Positions 11,054-30,379 of a stretch of DNA of 64,000 nucleotides are shown here, one piece after another. Position numbers and translations under genes: made by a program. The notes under the pieces were generated by a model. That model ran no database searches. It saw nothing but the letters and a program-made list of their open reading frames with translations, and was not told the origin of the DNA. Position 1 is the stretch's first letter; each line of letters opens with the position of its first letter. Origin of the DNA: Gnetum montanum (lineage: Eukaryota > Streptophyta > Gnetopsida > Gnetales > Gnetaceae); NCBI GenBank assembly GCA_015680685.1, contig MNCI01008366.1:519295-583294 (forward strand). The letters run 5' to 3'.

Positions 11054-12693
11054 CTCAAGTTGTAAGACCTAGGTTCAAGCCTAGGTGTAGCTACTTGAAA
11101 GAGGTTAGGCTTTCACTCATCCACTGATCCTTCCAAGATCCCACCTTGACAAGATGAGCATTGAGCTTCTGGGTTATGATTATTATGTGTTCTTAGGTCC
11201 CACCCCTACTTGCTAGTAGGGAGGGATGGGACCGAGTATTACATAAGCATGATAGATGGTGGTCATCGGATATGCATGCACTAGCAACCTTGCATTAATA
11301 AACTCCTAAGGAAACTTTTATTCTCTTTCATATCAAGGTAAGACCTAGTAATTACCATGTCAAGGTTAGACCATATCTTAATTATTGTTTATGCAAAGAA
11401 AAAAATATGCAAGTTATGGATGATACAACGATTATGTTTTTAATTTGGTTAAAAGTCCATCATTGACATGGTTGTGTATTTCTTGCTATTTGTTATTTTG
11501 CCCCTAGAGAAGCTACACTTTATAGTACTATAGGGTAGGGTTGTCTAGAGATTTTCCTTTCCAGCATTTGGAAAAAGATATTGTAGAATTTATATTTTTA
11601 AAAAATAGAGCATTTTTTATTTGGAAAAATTTTGATGCAATTGTTGTTTGAAATTATTGGGTGGAAGCATGAAATTGATGGTACAGACATTACTTATAAT
11701 AGTTGGTCCTAGCATTTGGCAAATAGTAATATCAATAAAAGGAGACAATAATTCTTGGACTAAGTAAAAATTTTAGATCTTCTCATTTGCAATGGGCTCA
11801 CAAGGTTTTTAGGGTATGCATCCTTTAGATTTATACATCCTTAAAGGTAACTTTATATGAACTTGCTTCTATCTTCTAGTGATTATATCATGTATATTAC
11901 AGAGTTTATATTAGGGGAGGAGTTCGCGGAATCTCATCATTGCCGTGTGATGTAAAAAGGAAACCAAAAAATGTCATCCAGAGACAAATGTAATGACCCT
12001 CCCAAACAGCCTCTGGGTCTTAGAACGAAATAACACTTCATTATCTCCGCATATCATATCATATCTCCTGAATATGAAAATTTTTAATGAAAAATCTAAA
12101 TCGCACGTTTCTTTAATATGACGTATAGCTGGTTAACGGATCTAGTTGTTGTGGTTGTTTGAGTGATGCTGTTGAAGGGCCTTTCAAGACCCAACCATGG
12201 CAGTCAAGTTCTCGGTGTCGTCCTGTGGGTTTCTGCATCGTGTTCTCTGGTTAAGTTGCTTTGAGTTTTGTTAATTCGAATAAGAAGAGAAGAATCTTGA
12301 CTGCTAATATAAAAATGATCCCGTAACGGAAGGAGAGTTTGCAGAAAATATATTTTGGAAAAATCAAAAACACATGCATCCCACCTGAGAAAGCAAAAAG
12401 CAAACAATGAGAGTCTGGTGGGATAGATGAGTGCACAAGCAGACTTTCGTGTTCAAAGATTTCAAGTAACAGATTCCGTGTTAGCAAAAGCAAAGGTAGC
12501 TTAACCAATTCGTCTAACAAACCGACAGCGATACAACAGCAGCCCTCTCATAAAACTCACACACTCGTTTCATATTTCCAGATAAATTGTTGCGTAACAT
12601 AAAATACTTGCTGCTTGGATTTTGTTACGTTAGTTAGGTATGGTTGGTTGATACAGAAATCCAAATTGGAGCGATTCTGATCTGCCACCAACG
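11054..12693. other. Intergenic tract upstream of ALDH3, with repeat fragments
   Basis: No coding region is supported. At 11058-11110 there is a tRNA-like B-box fragment (GGTTCAAGCCTAGGTG) resembling 27515-27565. A short GC-rich hairpin (GGTCCCA..TGGGACC) lies at about 11195-11233. A further repeat at 11243-11330 recurs, inverted, near 15735-16045. The remainder is AT-rich, with no recognisable gene until the promoter zone of exon 1a. Confidence 0.5.
12633..12648 (-). promoter_or_regulatory. Two AC-type MYB elements upstream of alternative exon 1a
   Basis: On the minus strand 12633-12639 reads ACCTAAC and 12642-12648 reads ACCAACC. These match the AC-III and AC-II boxes known from phenylpropanoid promoters. 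They lie about 80-200 bp upstream of the candidate start codons at 12730 and 12838. Regulation by R2R3-MYB factors is an inference only. Confidence 0.3.
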
Positions 12694-12729
12694 TAACTTA
12701 ACAAACAGCAGGAAGAGCAGCAACCCTCA

Positions 12730-13044
12730 ATGTACCTGCCTTTTGTGACTGCATTTATCTGCAATTCAGCCCAAGCAAAGATTTATTTCGGTAGCAGCAG
12801 AGTTTTCATGAGAGAATCAGGAGGTGATCGATCGGCCATGGATAAAGCTGTTGCTGTTTCAGCCAAGCAATTTATGGTGGAGGATCTGAGCCAGGTTTTC
12901 AGAAGTGGAAGAAGCAGAGGCTACGAATGGAGGCTGCAGCAGCTGAAACAGATCCTGAATTTGGTTGACGAAAATCAGGAACGCATCATTGAAACGCTCA
13001 ATCGAGACATTGGCAAACCTTCTTTTGAATCATACATGTGCGAG
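12730..13044 (+). CDS. ALDH3: Alternative first coding exon (1a) of ALDH3
   Basis: This exon encodes the N-terminal helical region of a class-3 aldehyde dehydrogenase, including GYEWRLQQLKQILNLVDEN and DIGKPSFESYMCE. It stops in phase 0 at a GT donor (13045), exactly like exon 1b at 18560-18748. The two agree at 26 of 41 residues from YEWR to the exon end. Two starts are possible. ATG 12838 has a strong context (G at -3, G at +4) and gives 69 codons. ATG 12730 has a weak context and gives 105 codons, with a Ser-containing, basic and hydrophobic extension lacking acidic residues up to about residue 27, which could be a transit peptide. An in-frame TAA at 12694 precedes 12730. Joined to exon 2 the product would be 484 or 520 residues. 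It could also be a stranded duplicate exon; only transcript data can tell. Confidence 0.7.
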
Positions 13045-13824
13045 GTACTCTGCATCCACCTTAATTATACTAATTGTAGCTTTCTCCCTGTGCGTGATTC
13101 GATTTCTTTTCATTCCTGAGTTCTCTGCATTATTGTCTTCCACTTGTGTATAAAATTTTCGTGCTCGCTTATCTTGGTTTTCAGAATTAGGCTTCCAATT
13201 TTTGGATTTGTTACTCTAGATCTTGTATAGCCCTGCAAAGATCTTTGGAAACAAATATCTTTGGCACTCAGAGTAGACCAACCGTAATCATACACCATAT
13301 ATAATGCTCAACATAAATGCAGATGCTTTGAGCATGTAAATACAATGAGTTACTTCACAGTGAGCTTGTGCTTTGGAGCGAATTATCTTAGTTACAAGGC
13401 ATGAAAAAGAGTTTAGCATTGATAACACGTTATTAGTTTGTTTTGCTGTTATGATGATATGCTACCATGAGCCGCATGGCCTGCATCCTCTGCAAATCAT
13501 GAGTTTCACAGACACTTTTCGTTGTGAGTAATTCTACTGAAATAATGAAAGATAAAATAAAATAAAGAAAAATATTCTTCCACGATAACCACTTTATAAC
13601 TACGTTTAAGGATGAAGATTTCTTAATTTATTTTTTATGGTGCCCGTGTTATAAAAAAATGATTTCAATTAGAATTCTTCGTTAGAAAATATACTCTCAT
13701 TATCACTTTTTAAAGTTTATTGTTTAAAAGGACTTAGGGTAAGAGTAAGAGTCACACTTAAAAGCATAGTTATATTGCTTGATAAATTCTTCAAAATAGT
13801 ATCATGTTGGTCATAGAACCCAAT

Positions 13825-14090
13825 CGTATAGAAACATAGGTACAATAAGATATATAGTCCACATAGAACTTTGTAACTCAACATTGCCAACAATGAAGTG
13901 TTAGCTTAGTGGTAAGATACTTAACCTAGAATCTCCAATTCATGGGTTCAATTTTGGTGGGAAATGTTGAGTTAACTACTATATAAAGTTCCAATTGGAT
14001 TTTATATTTTAGGGTGTACTTATTTTTCCATGAATTTTCAAATCAAGATTCTTACCATTACCACTACGCTAACACCTCATTCTTTGAATG
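13825..14090. repeat. SINE-like element nested in an inverted copy
   Basis: A plus-strand tRNA-derived copy (about 13893-14040) has an A-box-like TTAGCTTAGTGGTAAGA and a B-box-like GGGTTCAATTTT. It is flanked by an inverted body fragment (13825-13892) and an inverted head (14041-14090, GTTAGCGTAGTGGTAA on the minus strand). The arrangement is what one expects if a plus copy landed inside a minus copy. Confidence 0.55.
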
Positions 14091-14289
14091 TACTTATAGT
14101 CAAATTGTTTAGGTTTTGAAAACTCCTACCCCTCTTAATTACCAATCTCTGTACTCTTTAAAGGAGCGAATAGGACTAACAATTATTTGATTTTGTAGAT
14201 GATATAATTTGTTGATGCGGAAATTTTGGGCACACCAACACCTGGGAAAACTCGTTTCGAGTATAATAAACAATCAAAAAGAAAATTTC

Positions 14290-14850
14290 AAATTTTATCC
14301 GCTGTCGCTGTCGCGTGCCTACCTACCGCTGCGGGTCTATTGTGGAAGCTGTCGCAATGCTGGTTCATTTGCTGCTCTGCTCCGCTCGTAGCTGCCGATT
14401 GATGAAGAAAAGGGAGACACGTTTAGCATCACATGGACCAAAAGAGAAGAGAGAAACGTGACTGCTAGCCTCACCTTCCCTTTTCACGTCTCCACTCCAT
14501 TGAGTGGACAGAAAACGAAACGTAGAAGTTGTGGCTGCCACTGCCACCTTCATGTGGCCACCACCGCTTGCTCATGCTCATGGTCTCCGGTGTGCCATTT
14601 GCTGTCAACAAATCCCATGCCATGCCATCCCATCCGAGGGTGTGGTGTGCTTGCGTCTGCGTCAGTGTTGACGCGCCAGGCGCGGAGAGAGAAGGATGTG
14701 TCTGCCGGCAGACATTAAAGAGAAGAGAATACTATGCTGGCTCTTTGGCTCCCCTCGTCTTCCATGTTGTGTGTGTCTGTCAAGTAACAAAAACGTCCAT
14801 AACCCCACCACCGGCGTAACGTCACTGCCGTTGCGGTTGCATATTACATA
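14290..14850. other. GC-rich island of unknown origin
   Basis: This stretch is clearly richer in G+C and CpG (for example around 14296-14395 and 14540-14700) than the AT-rich surroundings. It is preceded at about 14210-14285 by a sequence that may be an LTR fragment. It opens several overlapping frames, none with recognisable motifs. It could be a fragment of a mobile element, a captured gene piece or a regulatory island. Confidence 0.4.
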
Positions 14851-16149
14851 CCACAACGGTACGACACCCCAGGAAATCAAAACAGCATTTCACTTTCTTT
14901 ATTTAAAATGATTCATAATTCGGTGATAACCACAAATCATTCTTAAAAGAGCATCCTTGTTAGTCTTTCTATTTATGCTACCAATATTAGCTTTAGGAAA
15001 TTTTATAGAAGATGCATTCAAGTTATTGGAATCCAAGATACATCTATTTCTCATAATTTATTACTATTGATATATTTTGTACAAGTTCATTTGTTTGAAA
15101 AATCCTTTGAATCTACGTAGACAAAAAAATATTAGTATTAGCGGAAGTTTCTCCACCATGCCTTAACTCAAGCATCACCAAGTATGTTAGCATGCATACA
15201 ACATAGTCCATCATTAAGGCTTTGTAAAAAATTCTCAGTATATTTTCATTTATCTAAGTATATTTCTATGCTAAAGGAAAACATTTTAGATCATGAGACT
15301 CAAATTTTCAATATCTCACTTGTTATTAAAAATACATACCACTATTCTACTTGCTTGGATGAAATTGAAATAGATTTTTATTTTATTTAAATAGATATTC
15401 TTGGGTCCCACCCCTTCTTGCTAATGGGCCCAAGTTTGCTCGCAGGTTGGGTTAAGACCCAAGGGAATGTAAGAATGACTAATGACAGTTATCTAAGATG
15501 CATGAGTTAACACAATGAACATGTATGCAAGAGAAGGCACAATCGAGACAATTCTTGAAGGAGTTGAAACATGGATAGAAAATTGCCCAATAGTGGTTGT
15601 GTGTGATATTACAACTTGTGTTTTTGAATGGAGGAAACTACTTGAGTAAACTATAGTTTATTTAGTCAATTATATTTAAACACCCTACACTAGAAGAGCA
15701 TACAAACTTCCTTGGCGACTTATTAATACAATTGTGCTAGTGCATGCATATCCCAATGACTATCATCAACCATGCTTATATGCCCTTACTTCCCTTCCTT
15801 GTCTACCAAAAAGCTAGTGTGCTCACAAGCAAGAGTCAAACCAAGGAATACATGTTTAAATAATGTGAAAAATATTTTTAATTTCAACTGAGGTGAGTAA
15901 AATAGGTAACATAATAAAAGAAAGGTTGTAGGTTTAAGGTTGAAGGAAAATAGTTTAAATTTTTCAGAAATGTTGTTTGAGCATGCCACTCAAATAAAAT
16001 ATGCTCACATAGGTACAACTGTTGCATTAATGAGCTCCTAAGTTTGTATGCTTTTCAAATGTATGAATAACATGGGAGAATACTATATCATAATTGTAGG
16101 CATGCAACCATGCATGTTGAGCATAGATACATTTACTTGCACTTACATT

Positions 16150-16320
16150 TTGGGTGGTCAAGACACTTATCTCTCTTTTGAAAAGTTGTGGGTTCAATTC
16201 CTGCCTCCTTTTATGAGTGCGGTGAATTACATTGTGGTGGAACACTCTTCTTTAGTGGGTCACATCTACCCTCCTATGTAGGTAGGGGTTGTACTACCAA
16301 CCTTAATGTTTATTTGCTAA
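16150..16320 (+). repeat. tRNA-derived SINE-like fragment
   Basis: A tRNA-like head with a B-box-type GGGTTCAATTCCTGCC is followed by a body with a short pyrimidine/purine-rich tail. It differs in body sequence from the copies at 13893 and 16645, so it probably belongs to another family. Confidence 0.4.
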
Positions 16321-16644
16321 AAAAATGTTTTTTTTTTCTAGAGAATACTCATCTTCTTTTTACAAGAAACCTTTTATGTAAAAGTGAAAACCCATGAGGG
16401 CATCCTTACAACCTAACAATATATCCGCAAAAGTATTGGACTTTTTCTTAGACCCTCTCTTCTATTTTGATGATATGATATAATTTAATTTTTTTTTTAT
16501 TATTCATTTTTGGGATTTGACAACTCCTCCCCATCCCATCATGCACACCTCAAATCACACCCCCTTCCCTCTTCACCCAAAAAATCAATTAATTGGATGT
16601 TAGGAGATGTTGGAATCCAACATATAGTCGAATTAATGCTTTAT

Positions 16645-17102
16645 AACAATGAATTGTTAGCCTTGTGGTAAGACAATTGATTTGAAAGCTCTAGGTCATG
16701 GGTTTGATTCTCGTGGGCAATGTTGACTTATAAAGTTCTAATTGTGGATTATATATGTTGGGGGTGTATCTATATTACAATTATTTTGAGGGTTCCAACA
16801 TCCTCTCCCCACTTCTCCACCCAGTCATGCCCCCCCCACTCCCCCATTAGAACTTTATAACAATGAGCTATTAGCCTAGTGCTAGGACTCTTGATTTGAA
16901 AGCACCAAGACATAGGTTTGATTTTAGTGGGCCATTTTAAATTATAAAGTTCTAATTAGACTATATATCTTGAGATGTACCTATATAACAATTATTTCAA
17001 GGTTCCAAATTAGAACTTGATAATGCAATGTTGCCCACCAAAATTATACCTATAGCTCAAAGTTACCAAATCACAACTGTTACCATTAAGCTAACACCTT
17101 AT
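16645..17102. repeat. Cluster of three SINE-like copies, two direct and one inverted
   Basis: Copies at 16645-16795 (+) and 16858-17004 (+) both have a GTTAGCCT head, a GGGTTTGATT-like or GGTTTGATT B box and the body TTATAAAGTTCTAATT. A third copy, 17005-17102 (-), abuts the second tail to tail and keeps both head and body. The copies are strongly diverged. Confidence 0.55.
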
Positions 17103-18339
17103 TGTTTTAGTTTTTTGGGTGTAGCAAACAATATATTTGATTAAGTAAACTTGTTAAAAATATTAAAGTTTTGATAATAATAGTATGAAGGATTAGAAAT
17201 GCAAGTTAAAAGCTAAAATGATATAGAGGGCTCTTTTTATTCACTAGTTTAGTTATATATTTATAATATATATCTATAATTTGGTTGATAGAATCTTTTC
17301 CCTTTTTGAAAAATCAAATTATAAAATTGGCTCTAAAAAATTTGTGTATGATATAAGAAATATTTGTGTATGATATAAGAAATAAAAATTGAGAAATATT
17401 TAGCATTACATTATACGTAGTTTTGGGTTACAAATGAAATACAATTTGGCATTATAAGATTATGATGGGTTATTGGCGTTTCCAAAATTACTAGTAGAAG
17501 TGTTCCATAGCCAACGTTCTTGAGTATAAATGTTCTCTTGCAAACATTCTTGGATTTGTGTAGCAACTTGTTTCAAGGTTTTTAGCCATTCCATACATCA
17601 TAAATAATCTTTACAACTTGGAAACAAGAACGATTTTCTTTGTCTTCTTATTTTTCATGCCATTTTGTAAATTGAAATGACACTTGCGCAGACCACCTAA
17701 ATGGGTTAGGGTGGAGAAACCTTACTAGAAACCATGATTTAAAACCGTTAATAATAAAGATGGGCCAAGACCACCATTTGAAAATTGTTTGTAGTGTGAT
17801 TTTTCATCCGAACATTATTACCATTTTGTTGTTTTCATTGCGTTATACCTTCAGCATGCAATCGTCGAGTGACTTACATAGATAATTGTTTTGCAATTTA
17901 CCATGATGTAGTTACCTGAACGTATTTTGAAAGTAAAATTCAGTTACGGTTCGAGATCAAATATCTCGCTAGGGTGCAGTAAAAGCCACGGTCAAAGACG
18001 AATAAAAATCTCTTGGGGAAGGATGCTGGAGCTACAGAAGTGTGAACTGTCCGCTACTGAAATCGGATTAAGTGCAAGAAAAATCAAGTCGTACATAGTC
18101 AGTAGAAAACCAGATAATTGGGAACGGTGAGTGGCAGTAAATTATCTCTAAAACTGAAACAAGAGGACGGAGAAAAGACACAAACAACAAGTTTTATTCA
18201 TTTTTACGCTGTAAAACTAGCAGCTTTTGTAAGTGGCAATAGATTCATCAATCGCTTGACCAAGCGTTTCTGGGATGTTTACGCGAATTGGATGCTTATA
18301 TTCCAAGAAAACATGAACATCCTCCGAATCTGGTCATAC

Positions 18340-18345
18340 CACGTG
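18340..18345. promoter_or_regulatory. G-box / ABRE-like element upstream of exon 1b
   Basis: CACGTG in the context CCACGTGC, 215 bp upstream of the exon 1b start codon. Plant ALDH3 genes are often induced by dehydration or abscisic acid, and this is the kind of site bZIP factors use. That link is inference. Confidence 0.4.
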
Positions 18346-18491
18346 CGATTTTAGCGGAAGCTATCAAGGATGGCCGCTTGGGGACAGGTCTACGACTTCT
18401 GATGGACTCTGTATTTTCCATAAATGCATTGCTTGCAGACCAGACGGCAACTTGAGTTCCTTCCTGGAATTTTTCAATTGATCTTCTTCGT

Positions 18492-18497
18492 TATATA
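18492..18497 (+). promoter_or_regulatory. Putative TATA box for exon 1b
   Basis: TATATA within GTTATATACAAAG, 63 bp upstream of the ATG at 18560. It would give a short 5' UTR of roughly 30-40 bases. Confidence 0.45.
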
Positions 18498-18559
18498 CAA
18501 AGTTTGATTCAGAGATAAGTAGCGGAGTTTTAGAATTCGAAGTTCCATTTTCAGCAACA

Positions 18560-26494
<7,935 letters not shown>

Positions 26495-27482
26495 TTGGGA
26501 GATAATTTAAAATTAAAATTTAAAGCTGGAATTAGCTTTGTTGTATCATCAAATATTGAAGATGTGGGGCATAGTTAATCATTTATTTACAGAATGAGGC
26601 CATTGTATCCAACAATCAGCTTATAACAATTTTATTTCAGCTCTATTTAATCTCGTATTTAATGCATTATTCACTTTCTTGAATTTATCATTTTTTGTTT
26701 TAACCTTATGGTTGAATACCAATGGTGTTTTAACATTATCTAGAAGAGTTCTCGCCAAAGCCTAATTTTATGATCCAAGGCTCATTCGAAATTTTGTTCA
26801 TGAATTTCTTCTTGGTAATTACTTTTCAGTGTTTTTGCCGTAAGATTTTATTATTGGAATTGCCGAGTACCATGTAATTGTCGTATAACGTGAATTAGCA
26901 TTTGTTTGGCAGTCCCTCTTGGTTCTACTCGTTCATGTCTTAATATGAATATGATGCGTCCTTCGTAACCTGCACAATGAAATCATCAGAAGGAAAGCAA
27001 CAAAAAGCTAGGAGAGCTTAGCGAGATAGCAAAACAGTTACTATCATACTTTTAAAGATAATGATAGTTTACAAGCTATTTTGAGCGTGCCGTTTGCGAT
27101 GGTTTTTGTAACATATCAAAACCTTCCTAGTGGGAATAAAATCTCTCTGCTTCTTACATTTCAGAATAAGTTCATGCATATGGTCTGTTTTTTTTAAGGT
27201 TATGATTGTAATGCCATGGTTATGCGGGTTATGTTATCCGGTTGGAAACATATTTTTAGCAATATTTTACCTTCAAGACATTACCCACTAAGTATTGAAC
27301 CTATAAGTTAGCAAATTAAAAGTCTTACTACTAGGAAATATTAGGATAACACTTCATCGTTACGATTAATAATTCTTAATGATATATTGACATTGTTCAA
27401 TGGGTTTAATGTCATAGATTAGGTTAAAAGAGTTAAAAGATTGTTTTTGTAAAATATTGCCAAGTTCTTAAGATAGTATTTG
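26495..27482 (+). other. ALDH3 3' UTR and downstream intergenic sequence
   Basis: AT-rich, with no canonical AATAAA close to the stop. Near-upstream elements for polyadenylation in plants are loose, so the 3' end cannot be set. No gene recognised. Confidence 0.5.
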
Positions 27483-27765
27483 AAATGATGGTGAGTTGCT
27501 TATTTCTCAAGCAAGGCTTGGGTTCAACCATGGGTGTAGCTATTAGAAAAGAGGATAGGCTTTGGGACTTGTCTATTGCCATTGTCATCAAAACATCAAA
27601 TCTTGGTCCAATATTAGCAATAATGAACTTGCAAATTTGTTTGGCTTTAAAAACAACACTAAGAGTGATTTGATTTTAGTGGGTAATGCTTAGTTATAAA
27701 GTTTTAATTTGACTATGTATCTTGGGGTGTACCTATATTATAATTAATTCTTGGCTTCAACATGA
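27483..27765 (+). repeat. Composite SINE-like repeat
   Basis: A tRNA-like head with GGGTTCAACCATGGGTG (related to 11058-11110) is followed by a body matching the intron-1 family: TTATAAAGTTTTAATTTGAC, then GGGGTGTACCTATATTA. It looks like a fusion of two families. Confidence 0.45.
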
Positions 27766-28012
27766 CAAGAATTGACAATTATGATAACTTGACAAACATG
27801 ACTTAGTATTAGTTGAGCCTAGAATATGTGGATTCGGTATTGAGATTATGAGAAACCTTGGAAATGTTGGTACAAGTTGTAGCCCACAGATTGAATGCCT
27901 AATAAATCCTTATTATGGATATATTGTGTAGCTTCCACCACTAGGGATGTGAGATGATTTGGGATTGGATTTAGTTTAGAGCATTTGATTGATAGTTTTG
28001 GTTAGAGATATA

Positions 28013-28265
28013 ATCACCTAGATGGTGAGGAAGGCAAAGTGATTCCCAGGAGCTCTAATGGCCTACAATGAAATAACTATCTAGATTGTGAGGGAGGTGA
28101 AGTAATTCCAAAGAGTCCTAATGGTTCAATACTATCATAATAAAGCAATTGCCTAAACAATAAGGGAGATGAAGTAATTCTCGAGAGTTCTAATAGCCCA
28201 TCACAATAAAACATTTGCCTAGACAATGTGAAATGAAGTGATTCTCAAGGGTTTTGATGACTACC
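28013..28265. repeat. Diverged tandem repeat, about four units of about 65 bp
   Basis: Each unit contains a version of GAGGGAGATGAAGTAATTC, then AGTTCTAATGGCCCA and a CAATAAA-like end. Units start near 28013, 28078, 28150 and 28215. No coding potential. Confidence 0.6.
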
Positions 28266-30329
28266 CATAGTGAATTATCAAAACAAATTGCTAATATTAT
28301 GGTAATGAATTGTTAATGTTGTGTATGTATTATTTGGGTATGGTGGTGGCCGGATACATGGGACTTTATGTTATGGGTTACATGATGATCTTGATATGTG
28401 TTTGGATGCTAATGTCTTGTGAAGGATAGTTATCATCTAATGTGACATCTTTTAGCTTCATGGTGCTTGTCTCTAGATCAATTAGGGAACCCTTATGGTG
28501 TATCCTTATTCATGTTGAATTGACATTTCTCCTTGTTGTAGTTGAAACTCTTAGTTATGTGTAGTTGCTTAGAGCATGATGTTGTTGACATTTTCTATTG
28601 GATGACGATATTTCTTATGAATGAGACAATTATTGTTGTAATTTGGACAATCTTTTGCTTAGATTATTGAAACATGATCTTAGACTAATTCTAATGCTTT
28701 TCAACCTAATCATCAATGAGCTTCTTATTGTTTTTATTATGTCATATTGTTAGACAACATTATATATTTATGTTTCTGGTTATTATTAATTATGCTTATG
28801 CACTTAAAAGTCTTGTCATTGTTGTTCATTAATATTTTTGTTTCATGGTCATGGGTTAATGATGGCCTAAGTTATTCTTCTAGTTAATACTAATTTTTGA
28901 GAAAGTTTACTTACTCCTACTTACGGTTTAGTTGTGCAATTATTGGTTGCTTTTCATTTTATGGGTCTTATTCCTTATGTAATACCGTTCCACACTAGCC
29001 TAGACTAGGAGCTATTACAAATAATATCTACCTCGAGCGTATATAGTTAACATAAACATTAATGATACTTTTGCTAAGCATATGAGTATATCACATTAGC
29101 ATACCCATTGAGATCAAAACCATAAACCAATTGAGTAATGCCTTACTAACTACGCTCTTGTAGATTAAAATTAGAATGTTGCCATAACATATAAAGATTA
29201 CTTGCTCTATCAACCATCCTAGTTGGATTGCTTTGACCAAAAGGCCATGGACTTTGTCATAAGAAATAGTCATAACATATAGGTTTTTTTTTTCTTTTCT
29301 TTGGTGGAAAAAAGGTAAACCCAATTCTATGGTGGCCAAGGCACATTTGGAAGATTGAGAGGTGATTATATTGTCAACCATACCAAAGACAAAACTAGAG
29401 AGAAGAAAAGAAGACATACAAAAATAGAGTATAAGAAAAATCAAGAGTATGTATTAGTTGGACTTTATCATTGAAAATAAGTAATTATCATTATAACTAG
29501 GGTGTGAATTTGACATATGTTTACACATTTTTGGGCATTTTTCATAAGTAATTATGGGCAAAATGAAAGTCTCATGTTTTCAAAAATGGTTGAAATTATG
29601 GCAGCACATTAGCTATAATAATTATTACTTATTAATCTATGCAATACATTTGTAAATTACAACCATGACGAGAAACCTGCTAAACTAATTTAATAAAATC
29701 TTGAGTTTCAATTTTAAGACTAGATAATGTTTGACTACTGTGTTGGGTGAACTATGTGCAAAGGAGACCGTGTTTACCTAAATCCTTTTTTTTTTTTTTT
29801 TGGAAAATGCAAAGAACAACACTACTATAGTGCTTGGGTAGTACAAAGTTGGCTAGAGCATAAAGGATGAACAATATTTTCTAAATCTTGTTTTTCCTAA
29901 ACTACACTTCATGATCCACTATGTTTATGGAATCATTTGAAATATTATTAGCCAAGGAAAGTTCACTGTTTTAGGGGTTGATGCACCTTATCGACACTAC
30001 TTTTCATGCCCTCTCATACTCTCATTCACACCATCGTCCTTTTCTTGTTGTTGCAACTACCCTTTCTTAGATTAATTTAATATTTGGCATATTTGGAAGA
30101 AGTGCTAAATGGTTAACAAATTGAAGAGTTTTAGGATAAATGGCTTGAAGTCACAAATTCACACTATTATAAAGTGTTGGGCCAAGAGATGAACTTTTCA
30201 CATGAATTATTTTGGGTATGAAATGACTTGTTAATTACCAATAAGAAATTTAAGGCTAAATATCTTTCATGAAAAGAATTATTTAACATTGGTTTTGATT
30301 TTTTTCCAACATAAAAATCAAATTTGAGA
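28266..30329. other. Intergenic AT-rich tract
   Basis: About 2 kb with no supported gene. A possible LTR-like junction lies near 28978-29010 (GTAATACCGTTCC..GAGCTATTAC). The minus-strand ORF 29091-29444 has no family hallmarks. Confidence 0.45.
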
Positions 30330-30379
30330 TTATTGACTAACTAGGAATTACTCATGTCGTAGTATGGGATTGAACAAAA

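Larger units (their letters stand above)
13045..18559 (+). other. Long first intron / region between the two alternative first exons
   Basis: This is 5.5 kb without other ALDH3 exons. It contains SINE-like clusters (13825-14090, 16150-16320, 16645-17102), a GC-rich island (about 14290-14850) and AT-rich sequence. A repeat at 15405-16045 resembles parts of 11190-11330. The last 650 bp contain the promoter of exon 1b. The ORFs at 14458-14911 reflect base composition and show no recognisable domain. Confidence 0.6.

Noticed and set aside
11195-11233. GC-rich hairpin as a terminator or small RNA precursor
   Set aside because: Short, inside a repeat that recurs near 15405; no evidence of transcription.
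13893-14040. tRNA gene call from A-box and B-box-like sequences
   Set aside because: No cloverleaf can be formed and the same sequence recurs with a common non-tRNA body, so these are SINE-like repeats.
14458-14911. Several overlapping ORFs of 60-96 codons
   Set aside because: They arise from the GC-rich composition; no start context, domain or splice structure supports them.
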